From Melioribacter roseus P3M-2 (GTDB lineage Bacteria > Bacteroidota > Ignavibacteria > Ignavibacteriales > Melioribacteraceae), in NCBI RefSeq assembly GCF_000279145.1, contig NC_018178.1, positions 372,001 to 436,000 of the forward strand: a DNA stretch of 64,000 nt, given 5' to 3'. The notes under the pieces are model-generated. The model had not been told where the DNA came from, did not search any database, and saw only the letters and a list, made by a program, of their open reading frames with translations. The number at the start of each line of letters is the position of its first letter. Position 1 is the first letter of the stretch. The position numbers and the translations under genes were made by a program. This document shows, one piece after another, positions 9,538-18,187 of the stretch.

Positions 9538-12500
9538 GTTTTTATTTTAGGTAATTTTATTTTAAATACGGCGCCTTCTTTCGAAGTTTCCGCCAACTCG
9601 ATTTCACCGCCAATGCTTTCGATAAAACGGCGGGAAAGCTTTAGCCCCAATCCCATCCCCTGCTTTTTCGTAGTAAACTTTTCCTCGAATATTTTGTCTT
9701 TGAATTCTTCTTTTATTCCCTCGCCGTCGTCTTTAACAGTTACTTCGAAATAATCATCAAATTCTTTTATGTCAACATAAATATTTTTTGCGTTTGCCTG
9801 AACCGAATTACGGAACAGATTCACAAAAGTTCTCGTGAAGTGTTGTTCGTCTCCTTCCACGATAATCCGTCCGGACGGTTTACCGAACTCAATGTCGATT
9901 TTTTCCGACTGGAACAAGTCGATCACCGATTCGATTATTTTGGTCAGGTCGATTTTTGTAATATTTAGTTTGGGCATTCTTGCAAAGTTGGAAAATTCCG
10001 AAGCGATGTTAGTAAGCAGTTCTATTTGATTTATAACCGTATTTGTAACTTTATCGAAGATTGCGTCGAACTTGGGAGATTTGTCCCTATAAGCGGCGAT
10101 CAGTTGTTGAACGGATAATTTAATAGGCGTCAAAGGATTTTTTATTTCGTGAGCCACCTGTCTGGCCATTTCTTTCCATGCCGTTTCCCTTTCCATCATT
10201 GCTAGCTCCTCCTGATTTTCTTTCAGGCGCTGAACCATCATATTAAATCCTTTTGTCAACTCGCCGATTTCACCCGTATACTTCCCTTCTATTTTAATGC
10301 TGAGATCGCCTCCGGACAATGATTTTGTTGCGCTCGTAAGTTTAATTATCGGCTGCGATATTTGATTTGCAAGCAGCGTGCTCAGCAAAACGAGCAAGAT
10401 CGAACTTAGCGACAGTATACCGAACATGAAAACGTCGAGTTCGATGTCCGATAAAGGTAAAGAGATATAATTGAAGAAATCGTTTATTTCAAGAATGTAC
10501 TCGCCGCCGCCGGCTGCAATTTTTGTATAGAGCGCAGAGTAGGGAATCCCTTCAAAAACACCGCTCAGGTAAATAATGTTCTTATTCCTCCCTTCGATAT
10601 CCGAAAATGCCTTATAGTTAATCAGATCGGGCATTAACCCGGTCATATAATAATATGGCTGTGTGGAATAAAAATATTTGTTTTTTTGAAAGACCGTAAA
10701 GTCGACCGACAAATCGAGTGCCGCCTTCTCGAACAGAGCTTCGCTTTTAATCAGTCCCGGATAATTTTCAAGATAATTTTTTATCTGGGTCGAATATTCT
10801 TCGAGTCTTTTCTTAATCAATTCATCGTTCTTTGTCTCGATCAAATTTTTGATATATACGCTCGTAATCAGCATCGGCACAACCGATACCACAATGAAGC
10901 CGGCGATCAGACGCGCTTTATAACTTTCGAAGAGCCTAATTGTTCTTTTATAATTCAAAACGGAGAGGATGAGAATTATAATAAAGATAATGAACACGTG
11001 AATAAAAAAGACTTTGAAAAAGTCGGATAATTTCCAAGAAATATTTTTTTCTTCTTTACCCACTCCGACAATCAATCCAGATATTTCGGTAATGTAAAAG
11101 AGGTATTCTTCTCCGTCGATACCGGCAACCGCCCACTCTTCCCGGGGATTAGCTTCGAAATTTTCTTTCAGCTCATCAATGAAATCGTCGTCTAATTTTA
11201 TTTTGTCCGACGAGGATTTGAATATATCCCCGTTCAAATAAAAGACTACCAACCTGTTAGGATCGATGACATCGGAAATAAGAATGCGTTTTTTAAGAAT
11301 AAATTCCGGCATCGAGGCAAAATCGAGATTTACACGGTTATAGACCACGCCCGCTTCGGCATACCCGACTATGGATTTGTCTTTCGTTAAAGGAACAATG
11401 CCCCTGATTATTCTGAATTCTCCGAATATGCTCGGGGATTGCATCAACATAACTGTGTCGGTTTGAATCAAAACGTCAGGCAAAAGCGATTCGAGATTTT
11501 TATTCGTTAAATAACCTCCTGCAGGCTTTCCGTCGTCATAATAGAAGCGGATGAAGGACTGAACATTTTCGTTATAAAGAAGACTTCTGTTCCAGGCAAG
11601 AAAAGCTTTGGCATTCGCCTTTTTGCCGAATTCGTTAATAATTTCTTCGTCCCCGGTCAATTGATTTAACGTCTGCATTACCATGAACGAGTAGATATTT
11701 TCATCGTTGCGCGTAAGCTCGAGGGACGTTGTCTTCAGGGATTCTCTTTCGAGTTCGGAATTATAATACGTCAACAAATTTACTACCAAAACCGAAGCTG
11801 CCAAGGAATACAACATAAATCGCGTTGTATGCCCCGGGTTGTTTTTCAATATTACATACGCAGTAATTACAAAAAGAAGAATGTATGAGATCCTGATTTG
11901 AGGCGTGCCCTGAGGATTAGTCTGAAAGTAATCGAATAAAAATCCCGCCAGCTGCAAAAAAAGGAATAAACCCGCCAATAGTTTGTAAAGATCTTTTTTA
12001 ATATTCCCAGGATATAAACGATAGAGCGACAGCAATAACACAAACGAAAAGAGAACCGCCGAAAAGCCGAGCGTCAGAATATTGAGGTTCATTACGAGTA
12101 TATGAGGCTCGGGTATTAAATTAAACTCCCTGAAATATCTTATCGAGGAATCGAAAACAACGCTTCTTATCGATGCGCCGACGCCTCTCAGCGTAAGGAG
12201 AAACAACGCCGTAAACACAAAAAGAGCGACAATAAACGATAATCGGCTTTTAGGCGCTCCCTCGTCGTTGCGATAATATTCCTCAAAGTATTTGTGACCG
12301 ATTACAATTATTACGGTTCCCGCAATGGCTGTTATAAGAAATTCCGCCGGCGATCTCACGAGTCCGAATGCAAAAGGAGATGAGAAATTCGAAGGGTCGG
12401 TCAATGCATTATGAAAATATGCCGAGGGAATACCGAGCAGATAAATTAATATCCTGCCGCCTCCCACAGCCAAAGTCCAGAAGACAAATCTTGTAATCCG

Positions 12501-13262
12501 GTTCGAACGCCTGACATAAACGTATAAAATAAGCGCGCTTACAAAAAAGCAAAGCGCAATCAAAAGAGATTGGACGGTGGATATTGTCCGCTTCAGATTA
12601 TTTATTTCGTTGTCGAGCGAAGGATTTTCGATAATTATTTTGCATAATGAATTTCCGTCTTTCGATTTGAAAATAAACGACCTGTATCTGCCGTCCTTTA
12701 CTGATACGTCAGTATTCTTATAGTCGATTGTAATATTCGTACCCGCTTCGATCGACAGCGAGTCGGAAAACGACACTCTGCTTTCTTCTCCGTACAAATC
12801 GTACTTTTGCTCGAATATTTCCGCAGTCTGTATGAAATATCTATTGTTATTATAAACGATCGTGTCGGCGTAGACCAGATAAACGCGCAGCCCTTCGTCA
12901 AAGAAATAAGGGAGTTTCAAATTGCCGCATTCCGGCTTTTCAATATCGGCTTCTTTATTCCAGTATATTAAACTGTCTTCTTTAAAAATAAAGACAAAAT
13001 AATTTTCGGTGAAAGAATTGTCTTCCGGGAGCCTCGGCATTTTTATTTTGATTTTTTCATTAAAAGAAGCGAGGCGGGATATTTTATTATCAAGGGCGTC
13101 AGCTACAAGAGTTTCCGTTTCTTTTAATTTTTCTTCAAGGCGGACGCTCCACATTTTCTTATCGACTAATACGGGAGCCGCAAAAGCCGAAATAAGCAGC
13201 AATAGCAGCAGAGCGCTAAGAGAAATCCACTTTAGATTTGATTTTTTGAAAATGCCCTTCAT
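9534..13262 (-). CDS. Large NtrY-like membrane sensor histidine kinase
   Basis: About 1242 residues, far larger than usual NtrY proteins (700-750). It has an N-terminal helix, a periplasmic region of about 190 residues, a block of 6-8 helices (residues about 230-500), another extracytoplasmic region, more helices and a HAMP-like segment. The dimerisation/phosphoacceptor helix has H1041 in VAHEIKNPLTPIKLS, and a HATPase domain with GMGLGLKLSRRF ends the protein. The E-x-A-W-K-E-M-A-R sequence before the His is typical of NtrY. The ATG at 13262 is preferred; a TTG at 13271 overlapping the previous stop is possible. No response regulator is adjacent. Confidence 0.85.
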   Translation of the reverse strand: MKGIFKKSNLKWISLSALLLLLLISAFAAPVLVDKKMWSVRLEEKLKETETLVADALDNKISRLASFNEKIKIKMPRLPEDNSFTENYFVFIFKEDSLIYWNKEADIEKPECGNLKLPYFFDEGLRVYLVYADTIVYNNNRYFIQTAEIFEQKYDLYGEESRVSFSDSLSIEAGTNITIDYKNTDVSVKDGRYRSFIFKSKDGNSLCKIIIENPSLDNEINNLKRTISTVQSLLIALCFFVSALILYVYVRRSNRITRFVFWTLAVGGGRILIYLLGIPSAYFHNALTDPSNFSSPFAFGLVRSPAEFLITAIAGTVIIVIGHKYFEEYYRNDEGAPKSRLSFIVALFVFTALFLLTLRGVGASIRSVVFDSSIRYFREFNLIPEPHILVMNLNILTLGFSAVLFSFVLLLSLYRLYPGNIKKDLYKLLAGLFLFLQLAGFLFDYFQTNPQGTPQIRISYILLFVITAYVILKNNPGHTTRFMLYSLAASVLVVNLLTYYNSELERESLKTTSLELTRNDENIYSFMVMQTLNQLTGDEEIINEFGKKANAKAFLAWNRSLLYNENVQSFIRFYYDDGKPAGGYLTNKNLESLLPDVLIQTDTVMLMQSPSIFGEFRIIRGIVPLTKDKSIVGYAEAGVVYNRVNLDFASMPEFILKKRILISDVIDPNRLVVFYLNGDIFKSSSDKIKLDDDFIDELKENFEANPREEWAVAGIDGEEYLFYITEISGLIVGVGKEEKNISWKLSDFFKVFFIHVFIIFIIILILSVLNYKRTIRLFESYKARLIAGFIVVSVVPMLITSVYIKNLIETKNDELIKKRLEEYSTQIKNYLENYPGLIKSEALFEKAALDLSVDFTVFQKNKYFYSTQPYYYMTGLMPDLINYKAFSDIEGRNKNIIYLSGVFEGIPYSALYTKIAAGGGEYILEINDFFNYISLPLSDIELDVFMFGILSLSSILLVLLSTLLANQISQPIIKLTSATKSLSGGDLSIKIEGKYTGEIGELTKGFNMMVQRLKENQEELAMMERETAWKEMARQVAHEIKNPLTPIKLSVQQLIAAYRDKSPKFDAIFDKVTNTVINQIELLTNIASEFSNFARMPKLNITKIDLTKIIESVIDLFQSEKIDIEFGKPSGRIIVEGDEQHFTRTFVNLFRNSVQANAKNIYVDIKEFDDYFEVTVKDDGEGIKEEFKDKIFEEKFTTKKQGMGLGLKLSRRFIESIGGEIELAETSKEGAVFKIKLPKIKT

Positions 13263-13267
13263 AAAGG

Positions 13268-13678
13268 TCAATTAATAGTTATCTGTGAAATGCGCCATTC
13301 GTCTCCGTATTTCTGAAGCGATATAAAAACCATGGCGCTTTTTCTGATTCCCCGGTAACTTGTTCTAAGAGCGCCCGACGCAAACGGATTCGTAGTGTCT
13401 ATAACAAGGTTATCGATCTTAAATGAAATCGGCCGGTATATACTGAAAAAATCTTTCAAAACGTAATAAGCCTGATTGGCGCTGAAATATCCGCTCTTGC
13501 CGTTGAAAAGACTGATAAAAGTTTTGTCCGCAAAATAATTCGAGAATCGGTCAATTGAGCCTGCAGGCAGACCTTCTTCGATATTGGCAAAAATTCTGTT
13601 GATATCGGCGTCCCGGTTTTGGGGCAAAACCGTCGCCGTCATAAAAAATAATATTGCGGTATGGAACAGTAGTTTCAA
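13268..13678 (-). CDS. DUF4783-family secreted NTF2-like protein
   Basis: A 136-residue protein with an N-terminal signal peptide (hydrophobic residues about 4-18, cleavage likely near LPQN). The body shows the DUF4783 pattern: ISLFNGKSGYFSANQAYYVL in the middle and W-R-I-S-Q-I near the end, the NTF2-like fold seen in Bacteroidetes-type genomes. Function of the family is unknown; it is exported to the periplasm. The kinase gene follows immediately, so the two are probably cotranscribed. It may be a ligand-binding partner of that kinase, which is only inference from position. Confidence 0.75.
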   Translation of the reverse strand: MKLLFHTAILFFMTATVLPQNRDADINRIFANIEEGLPAGSIDRFSNYFADKTFISLFNGKSGYFSANQAYYVLKDFFSIYRPISFKIDNLVIDTTNPFASGALRTSYRGIRKSAMVFISLQKYGDEWRISQITIN

Positions 13679-13816
13679 GGGTCTTCCAAGTTTTGTGAAA
13701 TATCAAATCACATTGCAAAATATACCAAAAGAAAATAAAAAACACGGGCGATAATTTACCCGCGGCTCTCTACGCCCTCTCTAAAAAGCCTGGGAAATTA
13801 CAGCCCGTTTAAATAA

Positions 13817-14638
13817 CTACCGTCCTTTTCTTTGAAGGGAAAGATTCTTTCGATCGATAGATTTCCTGTTTATTTTCAATTGTCTGTTTCCTTCAACGGT
13901 TTGATATGCCCAGTCAAAAATCATTCTGTCGCCTGCAATGGCGCTTATTCTCACTTTCGCATATCTGTTATCCCACGTCCATATTACATACGTATGACCG
14001 GGTATTGCTTCTACATATTTAATATTTTCGCCGTCGTTAATCGGTACCCATCCGTCAGTCGGAGCAAAGCTTACGTCATAGATGTCATATGTAGGTCCCA
14101 TATCCTGAATGTCGGTATCCTCCCATACGTTCAGGTAATAAATTCCTTCATATTTTTCGAAAAAGAAGTCGGCTCCTTCGCCGTCATACGGAACTACCGA
14201 GTAATCGCTGAAATCGTATCCCGAATTCGATGGCGATACGTGCAAATCGAATAACGCCCTGTCGAAACCTTCGGGGCGTGGAGTGTCGTAAACAACGTCG
14301 TAGCTCAGCTCGCTTTCATTGTTGTTATAATCGAATGCGGTAACGGCATAGTAATATGTTACGCCGTTGCGGGCGCCGTAGTCCACAAAATAATTGTCGT
14401 AAGTCGTACCGATCAATTCGTACGTTCCGTCATACGAATAGCTAAAATAGACGTTGTAGCCGGCAAGGTCGGGTTCCTTGTTGCGCTGCCAATAGATATC
14501 CACCCTGTTATCTCCAGTGATTGTATTGATATTACGGGGCGGCATCGGCGGTATCGAATCGTATTCCCAGTCGTTAACATTATGACATCCGGCTGCGAAA
14601 ATTATCGCCGCTACAATCAATATCATCTTTTTCATCAC
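13817..14638 (-). CDS. Fibronectin type III domain lipoprotein
   Basis: A 273-residue predicted lipoprotein with a lipobox ending A-A-G-C18. Residues about 30-120 form one fibronectin type III domain (P-P-R-N-I start, W-x-R-N core, DLAGYNVYFS, and G-V-T-Y-Y-Y-A-V-T-A-F-D). The remaining 150 residues are beta-rich, acidic and aromatic, with no recognised domain. Proteins of this build are common surface or periplasmic lipoproteins in the FCB group. It stands alone between a 138 bp gap and the strong pyrC terminator. Ligand unknown. Confidence 0.75.
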   Translation of the reverse strand: MMKKMILIVAAIIFAAGCHNVNDWEYDSIPPMPPRNINTITGDNRVDIYWQRNKEPDLAGYNVYFSYSYDGTYELIGTTYDNYFVDYGARNGVTYYYAVTAFDYNNNESELSYDVVYDTPRPEGFDRALFDLHVSPSNSGYDFSDYSVVPYDGEGADFFFEKYEGIYYLNVWEDTDIQDMGPTYDIYDVSFAPTDGWVPINDGENIKYVEAIPGHTYVIWTWDNRYAKVRISAIAGDRMIFDWAYQTVEGNRQLKINRKSIDRKNLSLQRKGR

Positions 14639-14685
14639 ATCCTCCGGTTTTGAGTCGGTTGATGCAATATGAATGCCAGAATAAA

Positions 14686-14724
14686 AAAAGAGGGATTTCG
14701 CTCAATTCACGAAATCCCTCTTTT
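14686..14724 (-). terminator. Intrinsic terminator after pyrC
   Basis: A perfect 15 bp stem: AAAAGAGGGATTTCG at 14686-14700 and its complement at 14710-14724, with a 9-nt loop. Read on the minus strand it is followed by a run of seven T, the layout of a strong intrinsic terminator ending the pyr operon. Confidence 0.92.
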
Positions 14725-14768
14725 CGATTGTTTTCAAAAATGGACACCTGTGAACAAATTACAGGATA

Positions 14769-16058
14769 TCAGATATCGATAAATTTATCTTCGTAATACA
14801 TTTTGCGTTTGTTGATTACCGCTACGGCTTTTCCAGTAAGCAACTTTTTGTCGAACGGAGAATTTTTCGATTTCGATTTGAATTTGGAAACATCGACTGT
14901 CCAGATCAAATCCGGGTCGATAATTGTAAGATTGGCTTTTTCGCCGGTTTTGAATTTAGGCACGGGCAGGTTGAGAATTTTTCTCGGATTAATCGACAAT
15001 TTTTCGACAAGTTGTTCCATCGTAATCCGTTTCTTGTGCACCAATTCGCTTATAGCCAGTCCCAATTCGGTTTCGAGACCGAGGATGCCGTTCGGCGCGT
15101 AAATAAATTCCATCTCTTTTTCTTCGATCGAATGCGGAGCGTGGTCGCTTGCAATACAGTCAATTGTGCCGTCTTTCAAACCTTCGATTATCGCTTCGAC
15201 GTCTTCTGCAGATCTCAGCGGAGGGCTCATCTTGAAATTCGTATCATAAGTTTTAAGCGATTCGTCTGTAAGAGTAAAATGGTGCGGAGTAACTTCGGCG
15301 GTTACGTTGATATTTCTTTCTTTTGCCCAGCGCACCAGTTCGACCGCTTTTTTAGTGCTGATATGAGCTATGTGGACTTTACCGCCGGTATATTCAGCCA
15401 TCAGAATATCCCGGATGACAATAATATCTTCGGATACCGAAGGCAGCGGCGGAAGCCCGAGTATAGTGGATGTTATGCCTTCGTTCATTGCTCCGTCGGC
15501 AAGCGTTTCGTCTTCGCAATGCTCGATAATCGGTACGTCGAACATTTTCGAATACTCGAGAGCGTTTTTGAGTACCGAGGCCGTTTTAATCGCCACGCCG
15601 TCGTCCGAGAATCCGACAGCGCCGGCTTCATATAGCTCGAACATAGGCGAAATTGCTTCGCCCTGTCTCTTCTTTGTGGCTGCCGCAATCGGATAGACTT
15701 CCACAAGGTGGTCTTTCGATTTCTCTTTGATATAACGGACGATCTCGGCGCTGTCGATATCCGGAGTAGTATTCGGCATGCATGCAATTTCAGTAAAACC
15801 GCCGGCGGCGGCGGCGTTCGAGCCCGTTTCAATCGTCTCTTCGTCTTCCCTGCCCGGCTCCCTCAAATGAACGTGCATATCGAACAATCCCGGGACGCAA
15901 TATTTACCTGCAAATTCATAAACCGTCGATTTCTCGTAATCCTCTTCCGTCATTCCGCCAACTTTACTTATAATACCGTCTTCGATAAGAAGGTCTTTCT
16001 TTTCGTTCAATTTTTGTTCCGGATTCAAAAGCGTTACATCTTTAAGTATAATTTTCAT
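14769..16058 (-). CDS. pyrC: Dihydroorotase
   Basis: A 429-residue class I (PyrC type, about 45 kDa) dihydroorotase that closes carbamoyl-aspartate to dihydroorotate in pyrimidine synthesis. Metal ligands are H62-V-H64 in FDMHVHLREPG, with further sites in EHCED, VHIAHIS and the catalytic D in SDHAPHS. It is 12 bp downstream of pyrB and 700 bp from pyrR in the same direction. In other bacteria this type can bind PyrB in a complex. Length is normal and no key residue is missing. Confidence 0.95.
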   Translation of the reverse strand: MKIILKDVTLLNPEQKLNEKKDLLIEDGIISKVGGMTEEDYEKSTVYEFAGKYCVPGLFDMHVHLREPGREDEETIETGSNAAAAGGFTEIACMPNTTPDIDSAEIVRYIKEKSKDHLVEVYPIAAATKKRQGEAISPMFELYEAGAVGFSDDGVAIKTASVLKNALEYSKMFDVPIIEHCEDETLADGAMNEGITSTILGLPPLPSVSEDIIVIRDILMAEYTGGKVHIAHISTKKAVELVRWAKERNINVTAEVTPHHFTLTDESLKTYDTNFKMSPPLRSAEDVEAIIEGLKDGTIDCIASDHAPHSIEEKEMEFIYAPNGILGLETELGLAISELVHKKRITMEQLVEKLSINPRKILNLPVPKFKTGEKANLTIIDPDLIWTVDVSKFKSKSKNSPFDKKLLTGKAVAVINKRKMYYEDKFIDI

Positions 16059-16070
16059 TATTCACCTGAA

Positions 16071-16991
16071 TTAATTCATTGTTCCGAGTAAATAGAGTAC
16101 CGCCATTCGCACTGCAACTCCGTTGGTTACCTGGTCCAGAATGATTTGATAGGGACCGTCGGCAACTTCGGAAGAAAGCTCCACGCCCCGATTAATAGGA
16201 CCGGGATGGAGTATCAAAATATTCTTGTTATTTTTTTCCAATCTTTCGGAAGTAATACCGAAAAAGTTATGGTATTCTCTCACGGAAGGAATTCTGCTGC
16301 CTGCGTCGCGTTCGAGCTGAATTCTCAATACGTTGAGAACGTCGTTGTTTTTAATCGCCTCGTCGATATTTTTGCAAACTTTAACGCCGAGGTCTTCAAT
16401 ACCGAAGGGAATCATCGTCGAGGGACCGCATACGGACACATTTGCGCCCATTGTTTTCAATCCGAAAATATTCGACATTGCCACGCGGCTGTGAGCTATA
16501 TCGCCGACAATACAAACGTTCAAGCCTTTCAATGTTCCGAACTTTTCTCTTATCGAATACATATCGAGCAAAGCCTGCGTAGGATGCTCGTGAAGCCCGT
16601 CGCCGGCGTTGATAATATTGGCTTTCGAAATTCTGGTAAGAAAATACGGAACGCCGGCTGATTGATGCCTTACCACAATCATATCGACTTTCATCGCTTC
16701 GATATTGCGCACGGTATCCTTGAAACTTTCTCCCTTTTTGGCGCTGCTTGTGGAAGTCGAAAAATTTACGGTGTCCGCGGAGAGGCGTTTCTGAGCCAGC
16801 TCAAATGATATTCGCGTTCTGGTTGAATTCTCGTAAAAAAGATTAACGATAGTCTTACCCTGGAGTGTGGGCACTTTTTTTATCGGGCGTTCCAATACTT
16901 CCCGAAAGGTGGTTGCCGTATCGAGAATCAACTGGATATCTTCTTTCGGAACGCCGTACAATCCGAGCAGGTGTCTGCTTGATAATGACAT
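16071..16991 (-). CDS. pyrB: Aspartate carbamoyltransferase catalytic subunit
   Basis: A 306-residue enzyme making carbamoyl-aspartate. The carbamoyl-phosphate site is NSTRTRISFE, followed by HPTQALLDMYSI and HPGPINRGVE near the C-terminus, all expected ATCase motifs. There is no regulatory pyrI in the window, so this is the unregulated (class B/C) arrangement in which control lies at the operon through PyrR. It sits 7 bp after pyrR and 12 bp before pyrC. Confidence 0.95.
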   Translation of the reverse strand: MSLSSRHLLGLYGVPKEDIQLILDTATTFREVLERPIKKVPTLQGKTIVNLFYENSTRTRISFELAQKRLSADTVNFSTSTSSAKKGESFKDTVRNIEAMKVDMIVVRHQSAGVPYFLTRISKANIINAGDGLHEHPTQALLDMYSIREKFGTLKGLNVCIVGDIAHSRVAMSNIFGLKTMGANVSVCGPSTMIPFGIEDLGVKVCKNIDEAIKNNDVLNVLRIQLERDAGSRIPSVREYHNFFGITSERLEKNNKNILILHPGPINRGVELSSEVADGPYQIILDQVTNGVAVRMAVLYLLGTMN

Positions 16992-16998
16992 AAATTAC

Positions 16999-17550
16999 TC
17001 ACTCTTTGTTGTTGGGAGCATTAACTAAATAGATTGAATCTTCGCCGTCAATTTCTTTCAGTTTAACTTTTATTTCTTCGTTAATCGACGTGGGAATATT
17101 TTTTCCGACGAAATCGGCTTTTATCGGCATTTCCCTGTGACCGCGGTCGACAAGGACGCACAATTGAATTGTATTGGGTCTGCCGAGGTCCATAATGGCA
17201 TCCAAAGCCGCGCGGGCAGTTCGACCCGTGTAAAGAACGTCGTCGATAAGGATAACGTCTTTTTCGTTTATATCGAAGGTAATATTTGTAACGGATACTT
17301 CGGGCTGTTTCAAACGCGTACGAAAATCGTCTCTGTAGAGCGTGACGTCGAGAACGCCGAAGGGAGGTTCGTAGTTGTCGATTTCTTTTATTTTATTTTT
17401 GATCCTTTCGGCTATAAATTCGCCTCTGGTTCGCATGCCGATCAAAACGATATTTTTCGAACCTTTATTCTTTTCGATTATTTCGTGCGCAAGACGCGTG
17501 ATGGTTCTGCGCAGCCCTTCTTCGTCGACTATTTTTGCTTTTATGTCCAT
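16999..17550 (-). CDS. pyrR: Bifunctional pyr operon regulator / uracil phosphoribosyltransferase
   Basis: A 183-residue PyrR. The PRPP loop is VILIDDVLYTGRTARAALD, and GMRTRGEFIAERI near residues 40-52 is typical of PyrR rather than Upp. PyrR binds hairpins in pyr mRNA when UMP is high and thereby reduces expression. It is first in pyrR-pyrB-pyrC. The leader upstream contains a candidate binding hairpin (17626-17645) and a terminator-like hairpin that also covers the GAGGA ribosome site (17553-17585), so autoregulation is likely. Confidence 0.94.
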   Translation of the reverse strand: MDIKAKIVDEEGLRRTITRLAHEIIEKNKGSKNIVLIGMRTRGEFIAERIKNKIKEIDNYEPPFGVLDVTLYRDDFRTRLKQPEVSVTNITFDINEKDVILIDDVLYTGRTARAALDAIMDLGRPNTIQLCVLVDRGHREMPIKADFVGKNIPTSINEEIKVKLKEIDGEDSIYLVNAPNNKE

Positions 17551-17552
17551 AT

Positions 17553-17585
17553 AAAAAAAATCCTCGTTGACTTTCGTCGCCGAGG
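17553..17585 (-). promoter_or_regulatory. Terminator-like / SD-masking hairpin in pyrR leader
   Basis: On the minus strand CCTCG pairs with CGAGG (plus 17581-17585 and 17562-17566), enclosing GAC-GAAA-GTC with a GNRA-type loop, and eight T follow (17553-17560). This is the form of an intrinsic terminator. The 3' arm also contains the GAGGA ribosome site of pyrR, so it could act on transcription, translation or both. I did not find a convincing antiterminator partner. Confidence 0.6.
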
Positions 17586-17625
17586 TCCTCTGTTTGGTTA
17601 ATAAGTGTTTTCGGGTTTCATTCCT

Positions 17626-17645
17626 TTTTATCTCGCCGGATAAAA
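17626..17645 (-). promoter_or_regulatory. PyrR-binding RNA hairpin
   Basis: On the minus strand UUUUAUC and GAUAAAA form a perfect 7 bp stem closing the hexaloop CGGCGA. This fits the conserved CNGNGA hexaloop of PyrR binding loops known from pyr attenuators. It lies about 76 nt upstream of the pyrR start and about 40 nt upstream of the terminator-like hairpin, the expected order for PyrR control. Confidence 0.7.
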
Positions 17646-17720
17646 TTAAAGGATTATTTTAGAAGCAAACTTAATACAATTGGGACAAAAAGTAAACCGA
17701 AAGATCGGATTTTGTCCGTA

Positions 17721-18176
17721 TTATTTTTCGGATTCCGTAATAATTTCGAAAATGTAGTTTTCCGAGCCCATTAAATCCTTAATCGTCAGGCGTTCGGTGA
17801 CCGTATCGATAGAATCCTGGATAATTTTCCAGAGCGAACGGAGAGAGCAATCGATGGAATTAGTGCAAAAATCGGCGGCGCCGGAATGCGACTGGCAAAA
17901 CGAGTCGTCATAGAGCCGTCCGCCCAAAGATTCGAGCACTTCTTTAACCTTAATTTCTTCCGGGGGACGAGCCAATGTATATCCGCCCGTCTGTCCCCGT
18001 TCGGCAACAAGAAACCCTCCGAGTCGCAACAAACGCAAAATTTTACCGACGTTGTGATGTGAAATCTTTTCGGCGCCCGCTATTTCGGGAATAGTCAAAG
18101 ATTTACCGGCGCGGTAAAATTTTGCAATTCGAAGCAATAACCTGAGACCGTATTCTTCTTGTGAACTGAATTTCAA
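17721..18176 (-). CDS. Rrf2-family Fe-S-responsive regulator (SUF operon)
   Basis: A 151-residue Rrf2 protein. The winged helix covers residues about 1-70 (start MKFSSQEEYGLRLLLRI, wing ERGQTGGYTLARP). The cysteine cluster is C94, C104, C110 (spacing x9, x5), close to IscR's three cysteines that bind a 2Fe-2S cluster. It is the last gene of the suf operon, and a perfect palindrome on the sufB promoter is its likely operator. This points to feedback control of Fe-S assembly. IscR and SufR-like roles cannot be separated by sequence alone. Confidence 0.88.
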   Translation of the reverse strand: MKFSSQEEYGLRLLLRIAKFYRAGKSLTIPEIAGAEKISHHNVGKILRLLRLGGFLVAERGQTGGYTLARPPEEIKVKEVLESLGGRLYDDSFCQSHSGAADFCTNSIDCSLRSLWKIIQDSIDTVTERLTIKDLMGSENYIFEIITESEK

Positions 18177-18187
18177 ATCATCCCTCC

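Noticed and set aside
13263-13271. TTG start for the NtrY-like kinase
   Set aside because: Adds only three residues (MTF) before a typical ATG start; kept as an alternative because it overlaps the previous stop.
14012-14254. Long open frames opposite the FnIII lipoprotein, kinase, pyr, suf and eno genes
   Set aside because: Antisense shadows of well-recognised genes, Phe/Arg/Ser-rich, without domains or ribosome sites.
17586-17625. Antiterminator partner for the pyr leader hairpin
   Set aside because: No long enough pairing with the terminator 5' arm was found by eye; a folding program would be needed.
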